Assembly (NCBI GenBank): GCA_002422305.1 | Contig: DIUG01000068.1 | Span: 3,755-67,754 of the forward strand | DNA length: 64,000 bases | Source: Patescibacteria group bacterium UBA6164 | GTDB taxonomy: Bacteria; Patescibacteriota; Gracilibacteria; BD1-5; UBA6164 | Direction: 5' to 3' | Shown here: in pieces, positions 44,912 through 56,152 of the stretch | Position numbering within the stretch: the stretch's first letter is position 1 | Layout: each line of letters begins with the position of its first letter | Notes under the pieces: model-generated | Told to the model about the DNA's origin: nothing | Databases searched by the model: none | Seen by the model: only the letters and a program-made list of their open reading frames with translations | Position numbers and translations under genes: made by a program

Positions 44912-45970
44912 TTAATTATTTAAATTAATATCACTATAAGATAAGTGTGTGTCAGTACATATATCTTTAGACGATTTTTTTCATAAAATTTTCTCAAACT
45001 CTTCTGCTCTTATCTCTCATGTTCCAGGTCTTTTAACCCAAATATTTTCATTTGAAAATATTTCTCATTTTTTAATATCTTTAATTGTTACGACTGTTGC
45101 AAAAGCAAAGTTTATACAAGGTTCTTCTTCTTTTACAGGTCATTTAGATCATCATCTACATTTTGCAATTATTTTACTTCATTCAATTAATTCTTTTAAA
45201 TCATTTTTATCCATAGAACATATAATATCAGGTCATATTCTATCCATAGTATCAGTAAAATGTCTTTCCAATATAGATGCTCCTAAAGCTACAGCTCATA
45301 AACATGCATAATTGGAAGTAGTGTGATCAGATAATCATATAACAGCATCTGAAAATCTTTCTTCTAACTCATTTAATGCTCATAATCTTACTAATTCTGG
45401 AGGAGTTGGGTATACATTAGTACAATGTAACAAAGCATAAGGAATATTAGCATCTCTAATAATATTTACAGCTTTTTCTATACTATTTAAATCGTTCATT
45501 CATGTTGATAATATTATTGGTTTTCAAAAAGATGCTACATGTTTTATTAAAGGATAGTTATTACATTCTCAACTACCTATTTTATAAGCAGGTATATCAA
45601 ACTTTTTTAATCTTTCAGCAGCAGCTCTAGAAAAAGGAGTGCTAATAAATATCATTCACTTTGATTTTACATAATTCATCAATTCATATTCATCATCTTC
45701 ATTTAAAGCACAAGATTCCATAATTTCATATATAGAAATACTTGCATTTCAAGGAATAACTTTTTTAGCACTTGAGCTCATTTCATCTTCAATGATATGT
45801 GTTTGATGTTTTATAACCTCTGCTCATGCTTCATATGCAGCATCAACCATTTCTTTAGCAATTTTTAAAGACCCATTATGGTTAATTCAAATTTCAGCAA
45901 TAACTAAAGGATCTGATTTTTCAGATATTAATCTGTTTCAAATATAAAAACTAGGTATTATTTTATTCAT
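44912..45970 (-). CDS. neuB: N-acetylneuraminate (sialic acid) synthase
   Basis: 352 residues. The TIM-barrel start has PLVIAEIGINHNGSL, the strongly conserved NeuB opening. EVIKHQTHI, STPFSRAAAERL, AYKIGSGECNN, ILSTGMN, LLHCTNVYPTP, GLSDHTTSN and GASILERHFT follow in family order. The last 60 residues (VKRPGTGEIRAEEFEKILG) are the antifreeze-like SAF domain. It condenses N-acetylmannosamine with phosphoenolpyruvate. A good promoter lies upstream at 46001-46028, and neuC, the HIT gene and the deacetylase follow on the same strand. Confidence 0.95.
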
Positions 45971-46000
45971 AATATTTATATATATTCTAAATTAGATTTA

Positions 46001-46028
46001 TTTATAGTTATTTTTAAATAAAAGTCAA
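46001..46028 (-). promoter_or_regulatory. promoter of the neuB operon
   Basis: On the minus strand TTGACT (complement of 46023-46028) and TATAAA (complement of 46001-46006) are 16 bases apart, 31 bases ahead of the neuB ATG. Confidence 0.6.
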
Positions 46029-46029
46029 C

Positions 46030-46063
46030 AAAAAAAGGCATTACAAATAAAATGTAATACCTC
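46030..46063 (-). terminator. terminator after the NUDIX gene
   Basis: On the minus strand GGTATTAC and GTAATGCC form a stem followed by TTTTTTT, 16 bases after the NUDIX stop. Confidence 0.6.
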
Positions 46064-46078
46064 ATGAAAATTTAAATA

Positions 46079-46639
46079 TTATATATTTTTAAATATTTTA
46101 TTTTTTAATTCCTCCTCTTTTCATAAAAATATTTCTCTTAAAACTTCTAAAGCAAATTCTTGAACTCTAAACTTTGGATTAGCTACTATACATAAAAAGT
46201 CAGACCAATTCATAACTTTTATTTTTATCTTTTCTCAAGCGTCTAAGTTTTGTTCTTGAATTTTATTACAATTTCTGGCAATAAATATATTGCTTTTATG
46301 ATCTATTCTAGAAGATCTAGTATAAGATCAAAATAATTCCCAATCATCACTTTTAAGTCAAGTTTCTTCTAATAATTCTCTTTTAGCAGTTTCAATTGGA
46401 GTTTCTCAATCTTCACATGTTCATCCGACTAATCAAAAAAAAGGTTCTCTTCAAGGATGTTGTTCTTCAAGAATATAAATATTGTTATTCTTATCTATTG
46501 CTACGATATCTACACTATCGTTTCTTTTTAGCTTTTCAAAAACTTTTTTACTTCAATCAAACATTTCTTGTTCCCATTGATATACATCAAATGATTTTCA
46601 ACTAAAAACTTTTTTAGCATTTTCAGGTATTCATGCCAT
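46079..46639 (-). CDS. NUDIX hydrolase (ADP-ribose pyrophosphatase-like)
   Basis: 186 residues. The Nudix box GETPIETAKRELLEETGL near 95-112 has the full set of catalytic glutamates (REx2EE), preceded by LVGGTCEDG. An N-terminal strand (ILEEQHPGREPFFGLVGG) fits ADP-ribose pyrophosphatases, which use the R-x-P-F pattern. In a cluster of nucleotide-sugar genes it may hydrolyse ADP-ribose or a nucleotide sugar. It ends at a terminator before the neuB promoter, so it is not part of the neuB transcript. Confidence 0.82.
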
Positions 46640-46699
46640 AATAATAATTTTAAAAAATAAGTATTTGAATTATAATAATATTTTTTTTATAATCAAAAT

Positions 46700-47497
46700 T
46701 TAAATAAAAGTTTTTTCTGCTTCTAATACAAATTTAACTAACAAATCTCATTTTAATTTACGAGCCTTTACTATTGTTCTAATGTACTTTTCTTTCCATG
46801 CTTTTTTACTTTGAATAGGATTAAAATTAGGCAATTTTATATCTAATAATTTTAATTCAGGAAAAACAGCAATTAATTTATCTAAAAAGAAAAACCATCA
46901 TAATATAAATTCTTCTTGATTAATTCATTGGTTATGAGGTAAATATAAACCATTTTGTTCAATATATCATGAAACACTTATATCTAATCAATCTTGATAA
47001 AATTGTCCTAAAGAAAATCATTCACGAACTTTTGTTGATGATGTAGAAATTATTGGATTTATTTCTACTAATTTTATTCATTTTTTTGCGGAAGTATTAT
47101 GTGCTCCATCAAGATTCTCAAATTCAGGTCTACAAATCATTCAAAAAGTATCTCACGAATTTCAATATATCTCCATTTCACGTATTGCTTTATCAGATCA
47201 ACAGATGTTTATAACATTCCTTCAATATTTCTTTCTTAAATCTAGTAATTCATCAATATGTCATCTTACATTTTGTCTTTGGATATCTATAGGAAGACTA
47301 TATTGAGCTAGATGTATCCTTATCATTTCTAAACGTTCTTCTAATGAAGCTATTGGTTCCTTTTCTCAGATAAATTTTACTATTACATATAATTGTGACA
47401 AAGTTAAGGTTTCTATAGCACTAATCATAGCACTAATATGACCTTTATGTACAGGATCAAAAACTCACCTAATAACTCATATATTTTCGTTTTTCAT
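46700..47497 (-). CDS. nucleotidyltransferase (NadD/cytidylyltransferase-like)
   Basis: 265 residues. GVIRGVFDPVHKGHISA near 6-22 contains the GxFDPxHxGH nucleotide-binding motif, and NPIISTSSTKVREGFSLG near 170 is the STSxxR motif of NadD-like enzymes. A variable middle (IDIQRQNVRGHIDEL) and C-terminal 60 residues are not assigned. NadD itself is usually shorter (about 190-210 residues) and this may act on another substrate in the glycan cluster. It is divergent from neuA, with a 77-base intergenic region. Confidence 0.75.
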
Positions 47498-47574
47498 ACA
47501 TATATTGATTTTTAATAAATTTTAGTTATTATATAATAAAGTCATAAAAAATCAATTATTAATAATAAGTATAA

Positions 47575-48282
47575 ATGATAAATATAAAAAAAATTGCAAT
47601 TATTCCTGCAAGATGAGGTTCAAAATGAATCCCTAAAAAAAATATTGTAGAATTATCTTGAAAACCTTTAGTTAATTATAGTATTGAAGCTGCTATTAAG
47701 TCTAAGTGTTTTGATAAAATATGTGTTGCAACAGATTCTTCAGATATAATTAAGGTTGCTTCCACTTATGATGTTGAAATTATTAGATTACCTAGTGATT
47801 TAACTACCGATGAATCTAAAATGATAGATGTTGTTTTATTTGTATTAAATTATTACGAAGATAATAATGAAAAATTTAACATTACTATATTATTACAGCC
47901 TACTTCACCATTAAGAACATATATTGATATACAAAATGCTTTAAAAGAATATTTAAATTTAAATAAATATAATAGTCTAGTTAGTTTTTGTGAAACTAAT
48001 GAACATCCATATAAAAGTTTCTTGTATAATGATAATGAAATAAAACCAGTTTTCTGAGAAGAATATATTTCTCTACCTAGACAATTATTACCAAAAACAA
48101 TACAACAAAATTGAGCAATTTATATAAATAAAGTAGAAGATTTAAGAAAAAATAAAAGTTTTTTTACTCAACCTGTGTATCCCTTTATAATGGATGAATT
48201 ATCATCTATTGATATAGATAAAAAACTTGATTTACTATTTGCAGAATTTTGTATAAATAACTCCAATAAATATGAAAAATAA
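47575..48282 (+). CDS. neuA: CMP-N-acetylneuraminate cytidylyltransferase
   Basis: 235 residues. IIPARGGSKGIPKKNI near 8-23 is the CTP-binding signature; CVATDSSDIIKVAS, LLQPTSPLRTYIDIQNA and NGAIYINK follow as in NeuA. It activates sialic acid to the CMP form for transfer. Together with neuB and neuC on the opposite strand it completes synthesis of CMP-sialic acid, but no sialyltransferase is seen in the window. Its end overlaps the next gene by 11 bases. Confidence 0.93.
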
Positions 48283-48892
48283 TTTATACTATTCATCATT
48301 TATTTTTTTAATATGATGAGCTTTTCAAGGAAAAAGTCTAATTTCTATTAAAATTGCTGAAAAATATAATTTTTCTGGTGTAATATCAACAGATTTATTT
48401 AGAAATATTTTAAGAATTAATAATCCTACGAATGCAATATTATGTTCAACTTCAAAATTAAATGATGATATTTTTAATATACAAAGAAAAGAAGTATCAG
48501 ATTTATTATATAAAACTCTAGATTTTTATGCTGATAGAAAAGAAAAGTTGGTTATTGAATGAGTACACTTTTCAAAAGATTTCCTAAAGTTTGCTTTGAA
48601 AAATTGAGCTAAATGTATTTGTTTAAATAATTCGCTTCCTTGGAGAGATAAAGTAAATCTTAAAAAAATAACTACTCCTATAACAAGGGTAATTAATAGA
48701 GATACTTTAGAAGAAAATTTTGCTAACCATACAGAAGATTTAAATATAGAGGATATTTTCTACACACATAAAGAAAAAGAATATAGTTTAATGCATAACA
48801 TTATATTATCTGATGTAAAGGAATTAGGTATTAATATTATATCTTATAGTAGTATTGATGAGGCAATTATTAAAATAAAAGAATTTATTTAA
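48272..48892 (+). CDS. P-loop kinase (2-phosphoglycerate kinase/zeta-toxin-like)
   Basis: 206 residues. IFLIGGAFQGKSLISIKIA near 11-29 holds a P-loop variant (GGAFQGKS), and NFSGVISTDLFRNILRIN resembles the substrate loop of 2-phosphoglycerate-kinase-like and zeta-type small-molecule kinases. VIEGVHFSKDF near 100 fits a Walker B-like strand. It overlaps neuA by 11 bases, so the two are translationally coupled. The substrate is unknown; a sugar or sugar-phosphate from the same pathway is plausible. Confidence 0.6.
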
Positions 48893-49053
48893 AAAATTAT
48901 TAACTAATAATTCATAATGATAAACAAATCCATAAAATGATATAACTATTAATAATGATTATACTAATTATTCATAATAATTGATAAAAATATATAAATA
49001 CATTTATTATTTTACATTTATGAAATTGATAAAAATATAATACTAAAAAATAT

Positions 49054-49272
49054 AGTTCTAAAAAAGACTTGCTTATAGATTAAGTAAGTCTTTTTGTAGT
49101 ATTTAAATGATTTAGTCTGCATTTTTCTTTTTTCTTCTGTAGTACTCCATTGGTTTTCATTGATATTTATAATAGTTTGTGAAATCTTCTTTATATAGAG
49201 CATTAATATCATACTCAAGGGGGGTTGATTCAAAAAAAGTTCTCAATTCTATTATTGTGCTCCACCATTTTT
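49054..49272. repeat. island-boundary repeat, copy 2
   Basis: About 219 bases, more than 85 percent like copy 1 by eye, with the same hairpin at the left end and TATTATTGTGCTCCACCA at the right. On the minus strand the coding frame reads WWSTIIELRTFFESTPLEY, LYKEDFTNYYKYQGKP, then MEYYRRKKKNAD and a stop. The rest of the 533-base gap from 48893 to 49425 is AT-rich sequence plus a hairpin (CTCAAG/TTTGAG) at 49288-49318. Confidence 0.8.
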
Positions 49273-49425
49273 TATTTATTATTAAGCTAAAAGCTCAAGT
49301 TTTATGATTTGAGTTTTTTGTTTTTTCTAAAAAGTTGCATTTCGTGGTAGATTGTAAGAATTAAAAATTGACAAAAAATTATTTTTTTGTATAAAATTAA
49401 TAATTTTATTATCTAATTTATTTTT

Positions 49426-50664
49426 ATGATTAAAATACTTGATAACTATTATAAATCTATAAACAAAGAAGATTATGAGTTTGTAGAAAGAAAATGAATT
49501 TGACATCCTGATACATTATCAGATTTAATAGCTGAAATTTTTGTTATTAATTATTCAAATTATACAAAATCTAAATATTGATATATTCCAAACCATTGGG
49601 TTGATAAAGTTCTTTTATCTGGAGCAAAATCAGAAGTAAAATTTTGAGATTATACAATTATAAAACCTATAAGATGTTACTTATTTTGAAAAGTAACCCA
49701 AAAGATAGAAAATGAAGATATACCAATTTATTCAATTTTTAAAGATAGTGTATTTCAAGTTTTCACTAAAATATTTAAAAATTTGGATATATTAAATTAT
49801 ATTGATTTAATAGTTGATATTAATGATTGAATTTGAGTTGGAAGACCAAAAAATTGGTATCAACCTAAAAATACTCAAGAGGTTCAAGATTCAAACAATA
49901 AATTAAGATCAAATGATAGTGTTATTTGTTCTGCTTATTCTCCACTATCTTGACTGGAAAAAATAGTTATTTTTTTAGAAAATTATATTAATTGATTTAA
50001 ATTTAAAAATAATTTTCCATTTACTGGATATGATGTAAAAGTACTTGCAAATAGAAAATTAAATGATATTGATATAACAATTTGTATTCCTTTTTTAGCT
50101 AAATTAACACCTAATAAAGAATTTTATTATAAAAATATAGAAATTATTAATACTGATTTAAAAAATCAATTAGAAAAATATTTAAAATTAAATAATTTAA
50201 ATTTTAATCTAAATAACATTTTTATAAATAATCGTGATGAATGAGATATTGTATATATGGTGCCATTTTGATCAGCATTAGATACTTGAGATTATGGAGT
50301 AGTTGGTCGTTGAAATAAGTATAATTGAGTAATTTCAATCGTAAGAGAAAGTAATATTGAAGCATTTTCTTGAAAAAATCCAATATACCATGGTTGAAAA
50401 TTATTTAATTATATCGCATGAAAGATTTCAGAAGAAATATATTTACAATTATGATATGAGAATTATGTAAATATAGTTGCAAAAGTTTGAGATAATATAG
50501 ATAATCCACATGAGGTTTTAGTAAAAATAGTTTGAGATGTAAAAGATAATACGAATATAGTTAATGAAATTGTAAATATTAATTTAAAATCAATTACTAA
50601 TATTCACGAATGACTTTTAAACTATAATCCTATTTTAAGATTTAATCCAAATTTATATGAATAA
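49426..50664 (+). CDS. S-adenosylmethionine synthetase, archaeal type
   Basis: 412 residues. VERKGIGHPDTLSDLIAE near 21-38 is the ATP-binding signature of archaeal-type methionine adenosyltransferases, which differ from bacterial MetK. ILVINDG-type strands (LIVDINDGIGVGRPKNWY), VICSAYSPLSGLEK, SALDTGDYGVVGRGNKYNG and KNPIYHGGKLFN follow. It makes AdoMet from methionine and ATP. It leads the operon that continues with inositol-phosphate synthase (8-base overlap). The archaeal type and location between island repeats suggest acquisition. Confidence 0.88.
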
Positions 50665-51682
50665 AATTAAAATCTGATTAATTTGAATTTGAAATTGTGC
50701 AAAATCAATAGTTGAATGAATACAATACTATAAAGAACATTCTCATAAAGAAGTTTTTTGATATAAAATTAGCGATATTGATATTGTATGTGCAATTGAT
50801 ATAGGAAAAAATAAAGTTTGAAAAGATTTGAATTTGGCTATTTATGAGTTTCCAAATAATGCTTATACTATTAAAAAAGTTGAAAATATTTCATGAGTTA
50901 AAGTTATATTATGAAATACATTAGAAGGTGTCTTTGATAAGACAATTCATTTAGTAAGTCCTATTGATAATATAGAGTTTAATGAATTATTCTTTATTGA
51001 AGAAATAAAAAAATCATGAGCAGAAATTTTTATAAATATGCTTCCTACTTGATCTGATAAAGCATCTCATTATTATGCAGATTTGATAATTAATAAATTA
51101 GGATTATCTTTTATAAATTGAATTCCTTCAAAAATTATAAATTCATGAAAATATCATAGTAAAAAATCTGTTTTAGTTTGAGATGATATTAAAAGTCAAT
51201 TATGAGGTTCTATTCTTAATAGATATATTAACAAAATTTTTAATATAAGAGATAATTTATTTTTAGATAAAATGTATCAAATTAATTATGCATGAAATAC
51301 AGATTTTTTAAACTTAATGTATAGATGAGAAAGTAAACATAAATCTAAAAAAAATGCTGTTTCAAATTTTGATAATATTCATGTTCCTACGTCCATTAAT
51401 GTTTCTTATGTAGAAAATATGTGAGATAGAAAGACTTGTAAAATAAATTATGAATGAAGAAATTTTTGAAATGCTCCTTTTAATATAAAAGTTGAAATGG
51501 AAGTTGAAGATAGTCCAAATTTTGCTTGATCTATGCTAGATGTAGTAAGATATGTACAAAAGTCATTAGATTTAGAAAATTATTGAATACTTGAAAATGT
51601 ATCGGCTTTATATATGAAAACTCCACCTAAATCCATTGATGAGGAACTTGCTCTAAAAAATATAAATAATTTTATTTTTTAA
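50657..51682 (+). CDS. myo-inositol-1-phosphate synthase
   Basis: 341 residues. The Rossmann start IKIGLIGIGNCAKSIVEGI near 4-22 includes the NCA(S/K) signature; NMLPTGSDKASHYYADL near 132, KSQLGGSILNRYINK near 178 and NFGNAPFNIKVEMEVED near 275 match the inositol-3-phosphate synthase family (actinobacterial/archaeal short form). It converts glucose 6-phosphate to inositol phosphate with NAD as cofactor. The start overlaps the AdoMet synthetase gene by 8 bases (ATGA type). It is accessory DNA with no neighbouring inositol phosphatase. Confidence 0.9.
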
Positions 51683-51693
51683 TTTGTGATAAT

Positions 51694-52978
51694 ATGCAAT
51701 ATAAATCTTTAGAAGAGAAATTAATATTACAAGATAGAGAAAAAAAAGAATTATCACAACAAATAGATAATTTAATAATGAGTTATTGATTACAAATTAA
51801 TTCAATACTAAAAGACAAAGAAGTCTCATGATTCATATCAAGAATAGATAGTGATGAAAATTATTTATATTTTTATTTAACAAATCAGTATTGAACTCAA
51901 AAATTCTTTTTAAGTAAAAATATTTTAAAAGATGATGATATAATACTACTTAAAAATTTATTAAATTCTAATGTTTCAATAATTACTCAAGATTGAGAAG
52001 TTAAGTGATTAAAAGTAAATTGAATATCTATTAATAATGAATTTATTAATGATAATCAAATAGATTTAGTATGACAAGAGGAGCAAAGAAAGAGAAAGTA
52101 TTATAAAAAATATTAGAAGATACTTTGAAAATAATTGATTTATAGAAATTGAAACACCCATTTTATGACCAGTATTTAGTGAATATGCTGATGAAAGTTT
52201 TTTAGTTTATGATGAAAAATTAGGATGAGTATATTCTTTACCACAATCACCCCAAGTTTATAAACAATTATCTATTTTATCTGGAGTTCAAAAATATTTT
52301 CAAATTGCTAGATGTTTTAGAAGAGATGCTGATAGTGAATTTAAAAAAATTGAATTTACTCAAATGGATGTTGAAGTTGCAAATATGGCATCTAAGGATA
52401 TTAGAAGAATATTAGAAAATTTAGTAAAAGAATTATTTAAATTAAAGTGAATAAATTTAGATTGAGATATTCCTGTTTTTACTTATCAAGAAGCAATGAG
52501 TAAATTTTGAACAGAAAAACCAATTTTAGAGTGAAAAGATTATTCATTATGTTGGGTAATTCAGAGCCCTATGTTTGAAATGTCAAATTGAAAAATTCAG
52601 CCAAGTCATCACATAGTTTCAAAACCTCTTGAAGAAGATTTAGAATTATTAGAGAACAATCCTTTATCTGTTAGATGAGATAATTATGATTTAATCTTTA
52701 ATTGACAAGAAGTTGCTGGTTGAGATATTAGAATAAATGATCCATTATTACAATATAAAATGTTGAAACTTATCTGATACTCAGATGAATATATTGAAGA
52801 ATATTATTCTTGGTATATAGAAGCATTATCTAATTGATGTCCTCCTCATGGATGATTTGCTACTTGAGTAGAAAGGATAGTTACACTATTAAATAAAAAT
52901 AAAGATATTTCAAAATATATAATGTTTCCAAAATATGCTAATTGAGAACCAATATCTTGATTTCCTAAAAAAATGTAA
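51694..52978 (+). pseudogene. AspRS-like class II aminoacyl-tRNA synthetase, frameshifted
   Basis: Two frames together give about 427 residues. The first (from ATG 51694 to TAG 52114-52116 region) encodes a 140-residue N-terminal part. The second, open from 52070, reads SKERESIIKNIRRYFENN and carries the class II core: IEIETPIL (motif 1), YFQIARCFRRDADSEFKKIE (motif 2) and GFATGVERIVTLL (motif 3), with SPQVYKQL as in AspRS/AsnRS. A one-base insertion near 52084 explains the break, unless +1 frameshifting is used. The anticodon-binding OB fold is not obvious. Its placement in a metabolic operon suggests an amino-acid-activating enzyme rather than a housekeeping synthetase. Confidence 0.75.
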
Positions 52979-52981
52979 AAT

Positions 52982-53575
52982 ATGAAAAAAATATGAATTG
53001 ATATAGATGATGTTATGAATGATTTTATTTCATTTATAATTGATGAATTAAATTTTTATACTTGAAAAAAAATTAAAAATACAGATATTGATTTTTGGCA
53101 TTTAAATCAAATATGGTGAGTATCTTTTGATGAATTAAAAGATATTTATAAGAAATCGGATATTTATAGTAAAGTACCTTTATTACAAGAAAATATAGAT
53201 ATTATTAAAAGGTTAGAAAATAAAAACTATCAAATAATTTTTATAACAAGTAGATTTTTATATCACGATTACGATACAAAAAATGTAACTAAAATGTTAT
53301 TTAGAAAGTTTTGATTAGATAATGATATTTATATTTGAATGAATAAGTCCTCTGTTTGTAAAGAATTATGAATAAATATATTTATAGATGACGCATTATA
53401 TAATTGCTTGGATGTTAAAAATAATAATGATAATATTGATGTATTTATATTGGATAAATTGTGGAACTGAGAAAAAGAATTAAAAAGATTAGAAAAAGAA
53501 TGATTTGATGTTAAAAATATGGATCAAATAAATAGAATTTATTCTCTTAATGATTTATTATTATGAATAAATTAG
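52982..53575 (+). CDS. HAD-family 5'-nucleotidase-like phosphatase
   Basis: 197 residues. IGIDIDDVMNDFISF near 4-18 is the HAD nucleophile motif (DxD), FITSRFLYHDYD near 85 motif II, and INIFIDDALYNC near 135 motif IV; the middle cap matches 5'(3')-deoxyribonucleotidase type C proteins in order. It is 3 bases from the synthetase stop, and its own end overlaps the next gene by 13 bases. Substrate unknown: nucleotide or sugar phosphate. Confidence 0.75.
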
Positions 53576-54477
53576 ATATTACAAAATCTCTTTGTGAATT
53601 ATATTGATTAGATTCTAATGAATTAAAAATAATAAAAGAAAGAAGAAATTGAACTTTATTATTAAGTGATACAGTAAATTATTATAGAGTAGGATTAATA
53701 AATATTTTAGATAAAGAACTATATTATCATTTATTATTTGAAAAGTATTGATTTAAAGTACCTAAAATCGTGGCTTCTTTTAAACAAGGTAATTTTTTAT
53801 ATATAAAAGAATCAAGTATTTGAAATGAACATTTTTGAAAAAAACTTAACAATAACATATCTAATAAAGATGAATTTGAGTTAGTATTTGAAAATATGTT
53901 AAATATTTGTAATGAGTATTTTATTAGACAAAAAAATATATGTGATAAACCTATAAGTATAGATGAGATTTTAACATCATTTAAAGTTGAATGTTTTTTA
54001 AAAGAATTTTTTTTAAACAAAGAATTGTATAATCTTGCAAATGAAATAAAAACTAAAATAGTTAGTATTTTATGAAGTAATCAATATTGAGAATTAACTC
54101 ACTGAGATTTCAATCCTTTTAATATTTTAGAGGGCTGAATAATTGATTTTGAAAATTCTCTTATATGACCAATAAATACAGATAAATTATCCTTTTTATT
54201 CACACAAATTGAGGTACCTAAAAATTGAACTGAATTAAATCAATATTATAAATTAGATGTTAATAATCTTGATAAAATCTTAAAAATATTTAATTATTCA
54301 TGAAATTATGATTATTTGTTTATTTTAAAATTATTTTGGTTGACAGTTAATCTATCTGATAAACCATTGTTACAACAATATAGAATTAACAATTTTAAAA
54401 AATATTGAAATCAATTTTTAATATGATGAACAGTATTAGAGAATTTTATAGATTTTTATTTATATAATGATAATTAA
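53563..54477 (+). CDS. aminoglycoside-phosphotransferase-like (APH) kinase
   Basis: 304 residues. The kinase core is GELTHGDFNPFNILEGGIID near 187-206, with the catalytic HGDF..N and a following IDFENSLIG for magnesium binding. The N-terminal lobe is strand-rich (FKVPKIVASFKQGNFLYIKE). APH-fold enzymes phosphorylate hydroxyls of small molecules such as choline, homoserine, sugars or antibiotics. Position next to nucleotidase, nucleoside kinase and NDP kinase genes suggests a metabolic substrate rather than drug resistance. Confidence 0.78.
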
Positions 54478-54488
54478 AAAATTAAAGT

Positions 54489-55067
54489 ATGATAATTTGA
54501 ATAGAGTGATGAATATGTTCGTGAAAAACAACGATATCAAAATTATTAGCTGAAAAAATAAATTGAGTTTTTATTGAAGAACATACTCCAAGAATAAAAA
54601 ATAAAGAGGCATTTAATTTAGATTTTAAATCTGAAACTGACTTCAAAAAAGCATTTAATTATTTTTTAGATGTTGAATTAGAAAGAAATTTAGATTTAAT
54701 TAAAAATAAAGTTTATATTTTTGATAGAACTATTTATAGTTTATTATGATTTGCTTATGCTAAATGAAAAATTGATAAATTAAATTATTTAAGTACTATT
54801 AGTGATAAAGAATATAAAACAAAAATAGGCAAAATAGATTTTATTTTTATTATAAAAATTGATAATGATACTAGAATTAGCAGATTAGATAATGATATTT
54901 TTAGAAAAAATAATACTCCAGAGTTATTTTATAAATATGATTTTAATGAATATAATAATTATTATTTAGAAAATATTAATCATAATAAAAAATTTTATAT
55001 AAACTGAAATGATTCAATAGAAAATATTTTAAATTTTATCTTAAAAACAATATGAAAAAGTATTTAA
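54489..55067 (+). CDS. deoxynucleoside/thymidylate-kinase-like P-loop protein
   Basis: 192 residues. The start IIGIEGGICSGKTTISK near 2-18 is a Walker A. VFIEEHTPR near 28 and YIFDRTIYSLLGFAYAK near 76-92 (the DR motif of deoxynucleoside kinases) follow, then DFIFIIKIDNDTRISRL. Shape and order fit the deoxynucleoside or thymidylate kinase group. It begins 11 bases after the APH-like gene and overlaps the NDP kinase gene by 16 bases, forming a chain of phosphoryl-transfer enzymes. Its glycine-rich loop is almost wholly written with TGA, so it is invisible under the standard code. Confidence 0.78.
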
Positions 55068-56068
55068 ATTTCATTCTATTAAAACCAGATTTATTAAATA
55101 GAAACTTAGAAGAATCTGTAAAACAAGAATTAATAAATAAAGGTATTACTATTATGTATGAATGAAATAAAATCATAGATAATAATGATATTGATTGTTT
55201 ATATGGTTTTTTAAGAAATAAATCTTTTTTTTCAGTATTAGAAAAAAGTTTAATTCAAAAAAAAATAATTTATTATGTGGTATTATCAAATTATTCTTTT
55301 GATGTTTTTGATAAAATTATTGGGGAAACTGACCCTAGTCATGCCAATAAAGACTCATTAAGAAACAAGTTTTGATTATCTATTTTAGAAAACTCTATAC
55401 ATTCGTCTAAAAAACATTTAATTGTAAAAGAAATTAAACATTTTCTTAAAAATAATGATTTTGAGCAATTGTTAGAATTAATAAATAATTTTTATTTTGA
55501 AAATAAAATAACATTACACTGATGATCAACTTCAGAATATTGTGAAAATAATTTAAATTTCTATAATTCTATATTATCAGATTATATAGAATGAGAAGAT
55601 AGTATTTTATATATTCCATTTGCTTGATATGATAAAGATTGGAATACAGAAAAAATTAGTAATAATTTAGAAAAATTTTTATGAAAAAAATACAATGTAA
55701 TTTTATGAAAAAAATACAATGTAATTTTATGAAATCTAGATAATTTAGATAATCAAATTTTATATTCAAAATATATTTATATAAATTGATGAGATTATAA
55801 AAAACTATTCAATTATATTTGATATTTAAAAGATAAAAAATATTTATTACATTGAAAAAATATTATTTGAGTTTCTGCATGAGCAAATATATTATCAAAA
55901 TATAGTTATTCAAATGATTATAATGAAGTTTTTGAGTGAATTTGATTATTAGATATAAAAACTATATGTCACTTTAATTGAGATAGTAAATTAATTGAAA
56001 TTTTAAAAAATAAATGAGAAAATACTAATATTATCAATTTGAAAGAAAAAGAAATAGTATCATTATAG
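55052..56068 (+). CDS. nucleoside diphosphate kinase fused to a peptidase-S51-like domain
   Basis: 338 residues. Residues 1-140 are an NDP kinase: NFILLKPDLLNRNLEE, YYVVLSNYSF, IIGETDPSHANKDSLRNKFG and ENSIHSS (the active-site His of NxIHxS, near 120). From about 165 a second domain appears, with YIPFAGYDKDW, YINGGDYKKLFNYI and KNIIGVSAGANILS near 285, the GxSAGA nucleophile motif of peptidase E/cyanophycinase-like S51 enzymes. A 24-base tandem duplication gives LGKKYNVI twice near 212-228. The second domain may cut an aspartyl peptide or act on a ligand; no such fusion is known to me. Confidence 0.75.
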
Positions 56069-56152
56069 ATAATAATTCATAATGAAATAAATCCATGTAA
56101 TTTTTCAATCTACTAAAATTATTTATAAGTAAAATTATTATACTAAAATTAT

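Noticed and set aside
44146..45311. Plus-strand open frames of 120-154 codons
   Set aside because: They are antisense shadows of neuC and neuB, which have clear family motifs on the minus strand.
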